Positions 16,972 to 25,695 of a stretch of DNA of 64,000 nt are shown here, one piece after another. The DNA is taken from NCBI GenBank assembly GCA_965220855.1, contig CBDCQY010000001.1:2356001-2420000 (forward strand). The letters run 5' to 3'. Below the pieces are notes generated by a model. It had not been told where the DNA came from. It worked only from the letters and a program-made list of their open reading frames with translations, and made no database searches. Source of the stretch: Bin95 sp965220855. Its GTDB lineage: Bacteria; Pseudomonadota; Alphaproteobacteria; Bin95. A program made the position numbers and the translations under genes. The number at the start of each line of letters is the position of its first letter. Position 1 is the first letter of the stretch.

Positions 16972-18150
16972 GTGATCGCCCCCATCATGCCGACCTACGG
17001 GGATCGGGACATCGCCTTCGAAAGCGGCGAGGGCCCCTATCTCTTCGCGTCCGACGGGCGGCGGTTCCTGGATTTCGGCGGCGGGATCGCCGTGACCGCG
17101 CTCGGTCACGCCCATCCCGGCCTCGTCGCCGCGCTCCAGGATCAGGCCGGCCGGCTCTGGCATACCTCGAACCTGTACAATATCCCCAACCAGGAGCGAG
17201 CCGGGCGACGACTGATCGAGAACAGCTTCGCCGACATGGCCTTCTTCTGCAATTCCGGCCTGGAAGCCATCGAGTGCGGCATCAAGCTGGTGCGCAAGCA
17301 CTACGCCGACAAGGGCGAGGCGGAGCGCTGCCGTATTATCACGGTCGAGGGCTGCTTTCACGGGCGCTCGCTCGCCTCGATCTCCGCCTCGGGCCAGGAG
17401 AAGCTCTACAAGGGCTTCGGACCCAGGGTCGAGGGCTTCGACCAGGTGGCGTTCGGCAATCTGAACGAGATGCGCGCCGCGGTCACCGGCGAGACCTGCG
17501 CCGTGCTGGTGGAGCCGGTGCAGGGCGAGGGCGGCATCCGGCCGATGCCGGCGGACTATCTGCAGGGCGTGCGCGCGCTCTGCGACGAGTTCGGCCTGCT
17601 GATGTTCCTCGACGAGATCCAGTGCGGCATGGGCCGCACCGGCAAGCTGTTCGCCTATGAGTGGAGCGGTATCGAGCCGGACGTAATGGCGCTCGCCAAA
17701 GGGCTGGGCGGCGGCTTCCCGGTCGGCGCCTGCCTTGCGACCGCAGACGCCGCCTCCGGCATGACCGCCGGCACGCACGGCTCCACCTTCGGCGGCAATC
17801 CGCTCGCCACGGCGGTGGTCAACGCGGTGCTGGACGCGCTGCTCGCCGAGGGCTTCCTGGAGGGCGTGGCGGCGCGCGCGGGCGAGTTGCGCGAGCGGCT
17901 GGACGCGCTCGCGGCGCGCTATCCGGAGGTCATCCACGAGGTGCGCGGCGCCGGGCTGATGCTGGGCTTCCGCACCGGGCCCGCCAATGGCGAGGTGGTG
18001 GGCGCGCTCCGCCGCCACGGACTGCTGGCGGTGCCGGCGGCCGACAATGTGGTGCGCCTGCTGCCGCCGCTGGTGGTGGAAGAGGCGCATGTCAAAGAGG
18101 CGGCCGGCATGATCGAGTCCGCCTGCCGGGACTTCGCCGCCGCCGCGTGA
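16972..18150 (+). CDS. argD: acetylornithine aminotransferase
   Basis: A class III PLP aminotransferase (392 aa) that converts N-acetylglutamate semialdehyde to N-acetylornithine in arginine synthesis; such enzymes can also act in lysine synthesis. Family marks: FGGGIAVTALGHAHP, FFCNSGLEAIE for the phosphate site, Asp214 in FLDEIQCGMGRTG, and the PLP lysine Lys243 in ALAKGLGGGFP. The start is GTG at 16972 with AAGGAG eight bases upstream; the later ATG at 16987 is less well placed. argF follows 4 bases after the stop. That pairing is common in Alphaproteobacteria and supports the arginine assignment over other class III transaminases. Confidence 0.93.
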   Translation: MIAPIMPTYGDRDIAFESGEGPYLFASDGRRFLDFGGGIAVTALGHAHPGLVAALQDQAGRLWHTSNLYNIPNQERAGRRLIENSFADMAFFCNSGLEAIECGIKLVRKHYADKGEAERCRIITVEGCFHGRSLASISASGQEKLYKGFGPRVEGFDQVAFGNLNEMRAAVTGETCAVLVEPVQGEGGIRPMPADYLQGVRALCDEFGLLMFLDEIQCGMGRTGKLFAYEWSGIEPDVMALAKGLGGGFPVGACLATADAASGMTAGTHGSTFGGNPLATAVVNAVLDALLAEGFLEGVAARAGELRERLDALAARYPEVIHEVRGAGLMLGFRTGPANGEVVGALRRHGLLAVPAADNVVRLLPPLVVEEAHVKEAAGMIESACRDFAAAA

Positions 18151-18154
18151 GCGC

Positions 18155-19057
18155 ATGAGCGGACCGCGCCATTTCCTGGACCTCAAGGATCACGACGAGC
18201 CGGCGCTGCGTCGTATCCTTGACCGGTCCCTCGCCTTCAAGGCGGGGGACCGGACGCGCCCGCTCGAGGGGCAGACGCTCGCCATGATCTTCGAGCAGCC
18301 CTCGACCCGCACCCGCGTCTCCTTCGAGGTCGCCATGCGCCAGCTGGGCGGCCATGTGGTGACGCTCTCCAGCGCCGAGGCGCAGGTGAAGCGCGGCGAG
18401 AGCTGGGCCGACACGGCGCGCGTGCTGTCGCGCTATGTCGATGCCATCGTCATCCGCACCGACAGCCACGAGAAGCTGGCGGAGCTTGCGCGCCATGCCG
18501 GCGTGCCGGTCATCAACGGGCTGACCGACCGCTCGCATCCCTGCCAGCTGATGGCGGACGTCATGACCTTCGAGGAGCGGCGCGGCGCCATCGCCGGCCG
18601 GCGCATCGCCTGGAGCGGGGATGGCAACAATGTCGCCACCAGCTGGATTCACGCCGCCGCGCGCTTCGGCTTCGATCTCGCCATCGGCTGCCCGCCGGAG
18701 CGCCGGCCGCCGGCCGAGGCGCTCGACTGGGCGGCGGAGAACGGCGCCCGGGTCAGCCTGCACGACGATCCCGAGGCGGCGGTCGAGGGCGCCCATGCGG
18801 TGGTGACCGATGTCTGGGTCTCGATGAACGATGGCAAGGAAGAGAGCCGCCACAATCTGCTGGCGCCCTACCGGGTCGATGAGCGGCTGATGGCGAAGGC
18901 CCGTCCCGACGCGCTCTTCCTGCACTGCCTGCCGGCGCATCGCGGCGAGGAGGTCTCGGACACGGTGATCGACGGCCCGCAATCGGTCGTCTGGGACGAG
19001 GCGGAAAACCGGCTGCACTCGCAGAAGGGCATTCTCGCCTGGTGTCTGGGCCATTAG
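18155..19057 (+). CDS. argF: ornithine carbamoyltransferase
   Basis: Condenses ornithine with carbamoyl phosphate to citrulline. It is 300 aa, the normal length. The carbamoyl-phosphate motif STRTR is at 50-54, HPCQ follows in the middle, the ornithine-side VSMNDGKEE segment is present, and HCLPAHRGEEV is at 257-267 with the catalytic Cys258. It forms an operon with argD (4-base gap) and may run on into hslO, which begins 14 bases downstream. Confidence 0.96.
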   Translation: MSGPRHFLDLKDHDEPALRRILDRSLAFKAGDRTRPLEGQTLAMIFEQPSTRTRVSFEVAMRQLGGHVVTLSSAEAQVKRGESWADTARVLSRYVDAIVIRTDSHEKLAELARHAGVPVINGLTDRSHPCQLMADVMTFEERRGAIAGRRIAWSGDGNNVATSWIHAAARFGFDLAIGCPPERRPPAEALDWAAENGARVSLHDDPEAAVEGAHAVVTDVWVSMNDGKEESRHNLLAPYRVDERLMAKARPDALFLHCLPAHRGEEVSDTVIDGPQSVVWDEAENRLHSQKGILAWCLGH

Positions 19058-19070
19058 CGTCCCGCCCCCC

Positions 19071-19958
19071 GTGTCGGGCCGCGCTACGCTCCGCGACGAT
19101 TATGTGAGGCCGTTCCGGCTGGCGGGCGCGCGGGTGCGCGGCCGGCTGGCGCGGCTCGGGCCGGAACTCGACGGCCTGCTGGGCCGCCACGAATATCCCG
19201 AGGCGGTGGCCGCCGTGCTGGGCGAGGCGCTGGCCGTGGCGGCCGCGCTCGCCCACTCGCTCAAGGCGGGCGGCGTCTTCACCCTGCAGGTGGAGGCCGC
19301 CGGCCCGGTTCGCCGGCTGGTGGCCGATATCGACGCATCCGGGCTGATGCGGGGCTTTGCCGGCTTCGATGCGCCGGTCGAGGACGCGCCCTTCGGCGCA
19401 GGCCATCTGGCCTTCACCTTCGATCCGGCCGATGGCGGCGAGCGCTATCAGGGTATCGTCGAGCTGGCCCCGGACGGGCTGGCGGCGAGCGTGCTGCGCT
19501 ATTTCCGCCTCTCGGAGCAGATCGACACCTGCCTCGCCACCGCCTGCGGACGGCGCGACGGCCGCTGGCGCGCGGCGGCGCTGATGCTCCAGCGCCTGCC
19601 CCGGGATACGGCCCCGGCGGAGGAAGACGGCGAGCTCTGGACGGAACTCGACCATTATATGCGGACGGTCGGGGCGGAGGAGCTGCTGGACCCGCTGCTG
19701 CCGGGCGACGCGCTGCTGCTGCGCCTCTTCCACCAGAACGAGCTGCGCGTCGATGAGGCGCGTCCCTTGCGCGACGGCTGCCGCTGCGGCGGCCGGGAGC
19801 GGATGGAGACGGTGCTGCGCGCCTTCTCCGCCGCCGAGATGGCCGAGATGGGCCGCGAGGACGGCTCGCTGGAGATGGTCTGCCAGTTCTGCGGCCGGGC
19901 GGAGGCGTTCTCGGCCGAGCAGACGGCGGCGCTGCTGGGCGAGCGCGGGAGGGGCTGA
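19071..19958 (+). CDS. hslO: redox-regulated molecular chaperone Hsp33
   Basis: A cytosolic holdase chaperone switched on by oxidative unfolding. The 295-aa protein has the N-terminal Hsp33 fold and the C-terminal zinc-binding redox switch: Cys237-x-Cys239 in GCRCGG and Cys271-x-x-Cys274 in VCQFCG, the full four-cysteine set. The start is GTG at 19071. Its stop overlaps the start of ppk2 as TGATG, which implies coupled translation with polyphosphate kinase. Confidence 0.95.
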   Translation: MSGRATLRDDYVRPFRLAGARVRGRLARLGPELDGLLGRHEYPEAVAAVLGEALAVAAALAHSLKAGGVFTLQVEAAGPVRRLVADIDASGLMRGFAGFDAPVEDAPFGAGHLAFTFDPADGGERYQGIVELAPDGLAASVLRYFRLSEQIDTCLATACGRRDGRWRAAALMLQRLPRDTAPAEEDGELWTELDHYMRTVGAEELLDPLLPGDALLLRLFHQNELRVDEARPLRDGCRCGGRERMETVLRAFSAAEMAEMGREDGSLEMVCQFCGRAEAFSAEQTAALLGERGRG

Positions 19959-20740
19959 TGCGGGAAAGCGGGGCCGGCGCGGAAGACGGGCGGGCGCCGG
20001 ACTATGAGCTGCGCAAGAGCGCGCTCCAGATCGAACTGCTCAAGGCGCAGCGCTGGGTGCGGGAATCGGGCGCGAAGGTGCTGGCGCTGTTCGAGGGGCG
20101 CGACGCGGCCGGCAAGGGCGGCGCCATCAAGCGCTTCATGGAGCATCTGAACCCGCGCGGAGCGCGCGTGGTGGCGCTCGACAGGCCGACCGAGCGCGAG
20201 CGCGGCCAATGGTATTTCCAGCGTTACATCCAGCATTTGCCCGCGGCCGGGGAAATCGTGCTGTTCGACCGCTCCTGGTACAACCGCGCCGGCGTGGAGC
20301 GGGTGATGGGCTTCTGCAGCGAAGGCGAATATCGCGAGTTCCTGCGCCAGTGCCCGGAGCTGGAGCGGATGCTGGTGGAGAGCGGCATCCGGCTGTTCAA
20401 GTTCTGGTTCCGCATCTCGCAGGAGGAGCAGTTCCGCCGCTTCGACGCCCGGCTGACCGATCCGCTGAAGCAGTGGAAGGTGTCGGCGGTGGATATGGCC
20501 TCGCTCGACAAGTGGGACGACTATTCCAGGGCGCGCGACGCGATGTTCCGCCGCACCCATACCGTCGAGGCGCCCTGGACGGTGGTCCGGGCCGACGACA
20601 AGCGCCGCGCCCGCCTCGCCGCCATGCAGCACTTCCTCCTCAACCTGCCCTATTCCGACCGCGACCCGGCGGTGGTGCGCCCCCCGGACCCCGCGCTGAT
20701 CGGCCCACCTTCGGGTCCCGGGGAGGGCGGCGCTGGCTAA
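19958..20740 (+). CDS. ppk2: polyphosphate kinase 2
   Basis: A PPK2-family kinase (260 aa) that moves phosphate between polyphosphate and nucleotides. Walker A is EGRDAAGKGG at 46-55, with Walker B Asp104 in VLFDRSWYNRAGVE and the lid region FKFWFRISQEEQ downstream. One-domain length and the sequence of the DRSWYNR stretch fit class I PPK2, which in characterised members mainly makes GTP or ATP from polyphosphate. It is coupled to hslO by a one-base overlap and is followed by recX. Confidence 0.93.
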   Translation: MRESGAGAEDGRAPDYELRKSALQIELLKAQRWVRESGAKVLALFEGRDAAGKGGAIKRFMEHLNPRGARVVALDRPTERERGQWYFQRYIQHLPAAGEIVLFDRSWYNRAGVERVMGFCSEGEYREFLRQCPELERMLVESGIRLFKFWFRISQEEQFRRFDARLTDPLKQWKVSAVDMASLDKWDDYSRARDAMFRRTHTVEAPWTVVRADDKRRARLAAMQHFLLNLPYSDRDPAVVRPPDPALIGPPSGPGEGGAG

Positions 20741-20807
20741 CGGCCGCAAGCGGCGGCCCGGCGTCTGGAGCCGGGCCAGGCTCAGGCGCTCGGCGCTCGA
20801 CTATCTG

Positions 20808-21275
20808 GTGCGCCATGCGGCGCCCTCGGCGCATCTGGGCCGCGTGCTGCAGCGCCGGCTGGACCGCGCGGCCGCGCGCGGGGACACCGTGGAGGCGGGA
20901 CCGGAGGATATCGAGGCGGTGCTGACGGAGCTTGCGCGCCTCGGCCTGCTGGACGACGCCGCCTGGGCGGAGGCGCGGGCGCGCTCGCTTCGCCGGCGGG
21001 GCGCATCGGCGCGCGATGTCGCAGCGAGGCTCTCTCACAAGGGCGCGGCGCGCGAGGATGTCGAGCGCGTGCTGGGCGAGGAAGACGCCGGCGCCGAACT
21101 CCGGGCGGCGGAGGCGCTGGCGCGCCGCCGGCGGCTCGGCCCCTGGCGCGCGCCGGCCGAGCGCGAGGAGCGCCGGCGGAAGGACCTGGCCGCGATGGCG
21201 CGCGCCGGCTATCGGCTGGACATCGCCCGGCGGGTCATCGACGCCGATGCGCCGCCCGGCGAGGAGCCTCAGTAA
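20808..21275 (+). CDS. recX: regulatory protein RecX
   Basis: A small helical protein that modulates RecA filaments. The three-helix repeat units are visible: LQRRLDRAAARGDTVE...IEAVLTELARLGLLDDAAWAEARARSL, then RRRGASARDVAARLSHKGAAREDVERVL. The listed start is GTG at 20808 (155 aa). The usual RecX N-terminus (ALDYLVRHAAPS) begins upstream of it, and the frame stays open to a CTG at 20733 that overlaps the end of ppk2 and has GGGGAGG just ahead, so the true protein may be about 25 residues longer. recX usually lies beside recA; here it sits with hslO-ppk2. Its last bases overlap the convergent dioxygenase gene by 7. Confidence 0.85.
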   Translation: MRHAAPSAHLGRVLQRRLDRAAARGDTVEAGPEDIEAVLTELARLGLLDDAAWAEARARSLRRRGASARDVAARLSHKGAAREDVERVLGEEDAGAELRAAEALARRRRLGPWRAPAEREERRRKDLAAMARAGYRLDIARRVIDADAPPGEEPQ

Positions 21276-22141
21276 GGCACCGCGCCCTTGACCACCGTGC
21301 GATGCAGCACGCGGCGTTCGCGCTCCATGTCGTAATTCGCAACCGCGCGGTGCAGCAGGCAGCGATTGTCCCAGAGCACCAGGTCGCCACGCCGCCAGCG
21401 ATGGGTGTAGATGAAGTCCTCGCGCGTCGCGCGGCGCAGCAGGCGGTTGAGCGCCGCATGGCCTTCGGCCTTCGGGCGACCCTCGATATGGCTGGTGTGG
21501 ATGCCGATATAGAGCGCCTTGCGCCCGGTCGCCGGGTGGGTGCGCACGATCGGGTGGCTGACCGGCGGGCGCTCGCGCTTCTGCGCCTCGGAGGCCGGCG
21601 TCTGGCCGGTATTGCGCCGGTTGGCCTCCCAGCTGTGCACGGCGCGCAGGTCCGAGAACTCCTCGCGGGTTTCCGCGTCCAGCGCCTCCCAGGCCAGGTG
21701 CATGTTGGCGAACTGCGTGTCGCCGCCCGCCGCTGGCGTCTCGACGCAATGCAGCATGGTCAGCAGCGAGGGCACGGCGTGATAGGACTTGTCCGTGTGC
21801 CAGAAATAGTTGCCGCCGGAGATGCGGATCGGATTGCCGTCCGCGTCAAGATTGTGGACGACATGCAGCAGCGGCAGCTTCTCGCCGTTCGGCAGCCGCC
21901 CGACATGCTCCTCGATCTCGCCGAAGCGGCGCGTGAAGGCGAGCTGCGCCTCCTTGGAGAGCGCCTGGTCCCGGAACACCAGGATGTGATGCTCCAGGAA
22001 GGCGTCCATGATGGCGTCGAACGCCGCCTCGCCCAGGGGCGCCGCCAGATCGACGCCCCGGATCTCGGCCCCGCCGACCGGCGAGAGCGGCGTGAGCGCG
22101 AAGGGCGGCGGGGCTTCCATCTCGCGGACCAGCGCGACCAT
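21269..22141 (-). CDS. TauD/TfdA-family Fe(II)/2-oxoglutarate dioxygenase
   Basis: A non-haem iron dioxygenase of 290 aa. The metal triad is visible as His115-x-Asp117 in FWHTDKSYH and His264 in LLHRAV; Arg277 near the C-terminus fits the 2-oxoglutarate-binding arginine. Members act on taurine, alkyl sulphates, aryloxyalkanoates and similar compounds, and the substrate here is not evident. It is divergent from the LLM monooxygenase cluster, which hints at a role in breakdown of sulphur- or ether-containing organics, but that is inference. Confidence 0.9.
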   Translation of the reverse strand: MVALVREMEAPPPFALTPLSPVGGAEIRGVDLAAPLGEAAFDAIMDAFLEHHILVFRDQALSKEAQLAFTRRFGEIEEHVGRLPNGEKLPLLHVVHNLDADGNPIRISGGNYFWHTDKSYHAVPSLLTMLHCVETPAAGGDTQFANMHLAWEALDAETREEFSDLRAVHSWEANRRNTGQTPASEAQKRERPPVSHPIVRTHPATGRKALYIGIHTSHIEGRPKAEGHAALNRLLRRATREDFIYTHRWRRGDLVLWDNRCLLHRAVANYDMERERRVLHRTVVKGAVPY

Positions 22142-22253
22142 CGGTGCTTCCTCCTGCCTGGCTTTCTCAGGCGCGAGGCTAGCGCCTTTCCGCCTGCGGC
22201 GAAACCGCTCTATGCTGGCCCGAGGAAACCGCGCCCGGAAAGGACCGAGCGAG

Positions 22254-23561
22254 ATGAAGTTCGGATTGCTCTACGAACACCAACTGCCGCGCAGCTGGGA
22301 GGAGAAGTCGGACTACGACCTCCTGCATGAGGCGATCGAGCAGGTGGAGCTCGCCGACCGCCTCGGCTTCGACTATGTGTGGGAGAACGAGCACCACTTC
22401 CTGGAGGAATATTCGCACTCCTCCGCGCCCGAGGTGTTCCTGGCCGCCTGCGCGCGCAACACGAAGCAGATCCGGCTCGGCCACGCCGTGGTGCTGTCGC
22501 CGCCGCCCTACAACCATCCCGCGCGCGTCGCCGAGCGCATCGCGACGCTCGACCTCATCAGCCACGGGCGGGTCGATTGGGGCACGGGCGAGAGCGCCTC
22601 GCGCGTCGAGATGGAAGGCTTCGGCGTGCCGATGGAGGACAAGAAGGCGATGTGGGCCGAGGCGACCGAGCAGTCGGCCAACATGATGACCATGGCCCCC
22701 TATCCGGGCTTCGAAGGGCGCTTCTTCTCCATGCCGGCGCGCAATGTGCTGCCAAAGCCCTATCAGCAGCCGCATCCGCCGCTCTGGGTCGCCTGCTCGC
22801 GCATGGAGACCATCCACGCCGCCGCCAGGGCGGGCATCGGCGCGCTCACCTTCGCCTTCGTCAATCCCGAGGTGGCGCGGCAGTGGGTGGATGAGTATTA
22901 CGCCATCATCAAGTCCGAGGAATGCGTGCCGATCGGCCATTCGGTCAACGCCAATATCGCCATGTGCACCGGCTTCTCGGTGCATCCCGACGCCGAGGAG
23001 GCCAGGCGGCGCGGGGCCGACGGCTTCCGCTATTTCGGCTATGCGCTCGGCCATTACTATGTCTTCGGCCAGCACAAGCCGGGCGTGACGCAGCTGTGGA
23101 AGCGCTATGAGAAGGCGCGCGCCAATATGGACGATGTCGGCAAGGGCAGCGGCATCGGCACGCCGCAGGAGGTGCGCGAGCATTTGCAGGAATTCGCCGA
23201 TGCGGGCGTCGATCAGGTGATCTTCATCCAGCAGGGCGGCAAGAACGAGCATGGGCATATCTGCGAGGCGATGGAGCTGTTCGCCGCCGAGGTGATGCCG
23301 CATTTCAAGGCGGGCGAGGCCGAGCGCGAGGCGCGAAAGGCGGCCGAGCTTGCGCCCTATATCGAGGCCGCGCTCGCCCGCAAGCCGCGCATGGCCCCGC
23401 TCGCCCGGGCCGACATTCCCTATGTCGGCGCCTATGGCCGCAATATCGTGCAGACCGACCTGGAGCCCGACGCCCGCTCCACCCACCACGCCGCGGCCGA
23501 CATCACCGTCCCGGCCGCCGACCCCATGGCGGAGCGCCCGCAAGCCGCAGCGGAGGACTGA
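22254..23561 (+). CDS. LLM-class flavin-dependent monooxygenase
   Basis: A bacterial luciferase-like monooxygenase (435 aa) using reduced FMN. Hallmarks: FDYVWENEHHFLEEYSHSSAP near the N-terminus, LGHAVVLSPPPYNHPARVAER, and GRVDWGTGESASRVEMEGFG. It has a long C-terminal tail (about 80 residues) beyond the barrel, rich in Ala and Pro. The start ATG at 22254 is chosen because family similarity begins at once (MKFGLLYEHQ). The stop overlaps the next gene by one base (TGATG). It heads a co-directional catabolic run reaching 28444. Confidence 0.9.
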   Translation: MKFGLLYEHQLPRSWEEKSDYDLLHEAIEQVELADRLGFDYVWENEHHFLEEYSHSSAPEVFLAACARNTKQIRLGHAVVLSPPPYNHPARVAERIATLDLISHGRVDWGTGESASRVEMEGFGVPMEDKKAMWAEATEQSANMMTMAPYPGFEGRFFSMPARNVLPKPYQQPHPPLWVACSRMETIHAAARAGIGALTFAFVNPEVARQWVDEYYAIIKSEECVPIGHSVNANIAMCTGFSVHPDAEEARRRGADGFRYFGYALGHYYVFGQHKPGVTQLWKRYEKARANMDDVGKGSGIGTPQEVREHLQEFADAGVDQVIFIQQGGKNEHGHICEAMELFAAEVMPHFKAGEAEREARKAAELAPYIEAALARKPRMAPLARADIPYVGAYGRNIVQTDLEPDARSTHHAAADITVPAADPMAERPQAAAED

Positions 23562-23941
23562 TGGCGAACGACATCCGGACGACCGAAGCCGAAGGCGGCG
23601 AGGCCGACCGGCGGCAGCGCGCGCGGCAGAACGCCAGGCTGGTCTATATCCTCTATCTGGTCGGCATCGTCTTCTGGCCGATCGCCATCGTGGGCCTGGT
23701 GTTCGCCTATCTGAACCGGGAGGGCGCGGAAGCGTGGGTCGCAAACCATTATCTGTTTCAGATCCGGAGCTTCTGGATCGGCCTGCTCTATATCGTCGTC
23801 TCCGGGGTGACCGCGTTCATGCTCATCGGCTGGCTGGTCGCCGTAGCGGCGCTGATCTGGTGGATCGTCCGCTGCGCGAAAGGCATCCACTATCTGGGCG
23901 AGCAGAAACCCTATCCCAAGCCGGACACCTGGCTCTGGTGA
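23561..23941 (+). CDS. small integral membrane protein, DUF4870-like
   Basis: A 126-aa protein with a charged N-terminal tail and three predicted membrane helices (about 27-50, 68-88, 88-103). The pattern LVYILYLVGIVFWPIAIVGLVFAYLNR followed after a polar loop by FQIRSFWIGL resembles the DUF4870 (YccF/Tic20-like) group. Function is unknown. It is translationally coupled to the monooxygenase gene upstream. Confidence 0.75.
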   Translation: MANDIRTTEAEGGEADRRQRARQNARLVYILYLVGIVFWPIAIVGLVFAYLNREGAEAWVANHYLFQIRSFWIGLLYIVVSGVTAFMLIGWLVAVAALIWWIVRCAKGIHYLGEQKPYPKPDTWLW

Positions 23942-23997
23942 GGCTGGCCGGCGGCGGGTAGGCTGGGCGGGTGAGAACGGCAGGCAGGGGGACTCTC

Positions 23998-25695
23998 ATG
24001 AGCTACGATCTGGTCATCCGGAACGGCGCCGTCGTGGACGGCTCGGGGCTGGCGCGCTACCGGGCGGATGTCGGCGTCAAGGACGGGCGCATCGCGCGCA
24101 TCGGGCGCATCGCGGCCCCGGCCGAGGAGGTCATCGACGCCGAGGGGCATGTCGTCGCGCCCGGCTTCGTGGACGGCCACACGCATATGGACGCGCAGCT
24201 CTTCTGGGACCGGCTCGGCTCCTGCTCCTGCTATCACGGCGTCACCACCGCCGTGATGGGCAATTGCGGCTTCACGCTCGCGCCCTGCCGCGAGGCCGAG
24301 GCGGACCTGGTGTTCCGCAATCTGGAGCGCGCCGAAGACATCGACCGCGACGCCATGCTGACCGGCATCGACTGGAGCTGGGAGACCTTTCCCGAATTCA
24401 TGGCCGCCGTCGATGCCGCGCCCAAGGGCATCAACTATGCCGGCTATATCGGCCATGCGGCGCTGCGCACCTATGTCATGGGCGAGCGCGCCTTCGAGGA
24501 GCAGGCCGGCGCGGACGACCTGGAGGCCATGGCGGGCCATGTGCGCGAGGCGGTGCGCGCCGGCGCGCTCGGCTTCTCCACCTCGCGCAGCCCGAGCCAT
24601 CTGACCTCCGACGACCGCCCGGTGGCGAGCCGTGTGGCGGACTTCTCCGAGGTGCAACATCTGGTGCGCGCCATGGGCGAGGAGGGCGCCGGCATCTTCC
24701 AGCTCGCCATGGAGCGCGGCGACGACGAGAAGATGATGGCCTTCTACCGGAGCCTCATCGACCTCTCGGCCGAGACCGGCCGCCCGGTCACCTTCGGCTC
24801 GCTCAGCCGCAAGGAGCATCCCGGCCAGTGGCGCGCCTTCTACGACCTGATCTCCGAGGGCAACCGCAACGGCGCCAATGTCTTCACCCAGGTCCATGCG
24901 CGCGAGATCAACACCGTGCTCTCCTTCGAGACCAGCACGCCCTTCGACCGGCGCGAGGTCTGGCGCGACATCCGCGCCCTGCCGCTGGAGGCGCAGAAGG
25001 CGGCGCTCCGCAACCCCGAGACGCGCGCCCGCCTGATCGAGGTCGCGAGCCGCGCCCATGACGGCAAGGCGGTGGTCGGCGCCGAGGCGCGCCCGCCGGA
25101 ATGGGACATTTTCTACTTCATGGACCGCATCCGGCTGCCGCATCGCTCGCTGGCCGAGATCGCCGCCGAGCGCGGCGTCCATCCGGCCGAGGCGATGATC
25201 GACCTGGCTCTCGAACACGACCTCAAGGCGTTCTTCCGCCAGCCGATCGCCAACGAGAATCTGGACGACGCGCTGGAGCTGATGCGCCACCCCTACGCCT
25301 GCACGACCTTCTCCGACTCCGGCGCGCATGTCTCGCAGATCGTCGATTGCTCGCTGCAGACCCATCTGCTGAGCCACTGGGTGCGCGAGCGCGAGGCGTT
25401 TACGCTGGAAGAGGCGGTGCGCAAGATCACTTACGACACCGCCACGCGCTGGGGCTTCCACGATCGCGGCCTGCTGCGCGAGGGCCTCAAGGCCGACATC
25501 GTGGTGTTCGATCCCGAGCGCATCGCCCCCGCCATGCCGGAGGTGGTGCGCGACCTGCCGGCCGGGGCGAAGCGCCTGAAGCAATATGCCGAGGGCATGA
25601 AGGCCACCGTGGTGAACGGCCAGCTCACGCTTCGCGACAATGAGCCGACGGGGCGTCTCGCCGGGCAATTGCTGCGCGGGCCGCTGGCGGCGTGA
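23998..25695 (+). CDS. N-acyl-D-amino-acid deacylase / amidohydrolase
   Basis: A metal-dependent amidohydrolase (565 aa) of the D-aminoacylase subgroup. The first metal site is His61-x-His63 in GFVDGHTHMDAQ. NCGFTLAPC in the next strand and SDSGAHVSQIVDCS near residue 440 are typical of these deacylases. It probably hydrolyses an N-acyl-D-amino acid or a related amide. The start at 23998 (MSYDLVIRNG) has AGGGGG upstream; an in-frame GTG 27 bases earlier is less likely. Its stop overlaps the epoxide hydrolase start (TGATG). Confidence 0.9.
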   Translation: MSYDLVIRNGAVVDGSGLARYRADVGVKDGRIARIGRIAAPAEEVIDAEGHVVAPGFVDGHTHMDAQLFWDRLGSCSCYHGVTTAVMGNCGFTLAPCREAEADLVFRNLERAEDIDRDAMLTGIDWSWETFPEFMAAVDAAPKGINYAGYIGHAALRTYVMGERAFEEQAGADDLEAMAGHVREAVRAGALGFSTSRSPSHLTSDDRPVASRVADFSEVQHLVRAMGEEGAGIFQLAMERGDDEKMMAFYRSLIDLSAETGRPVTFGSLSRKEHPGQWRAFYDLISEGNRNGANVFTQVHAREINTVLSFETSTPFDRREVWRDIRALPLEAQKAALRNPETRARLIEVASRAHDGKAVVGAEARPPEWDIFYFMDRIRLPHRSLAEIAAERGVHPAEAMIDLALEHDLKAFFRQPIANENLDDALELMRHPYACTTFSDSGAHVSQIVDCSLQTHLLSHWVREREAFTLEEAVRKITYDTATRWGFHDRGLLREGLKADIVVFDPERIAPAMPEVVRDLPAGAKRLKQYAEGMKATVVNGQLTLRDNEPTGRLAGQLLRGPLAA

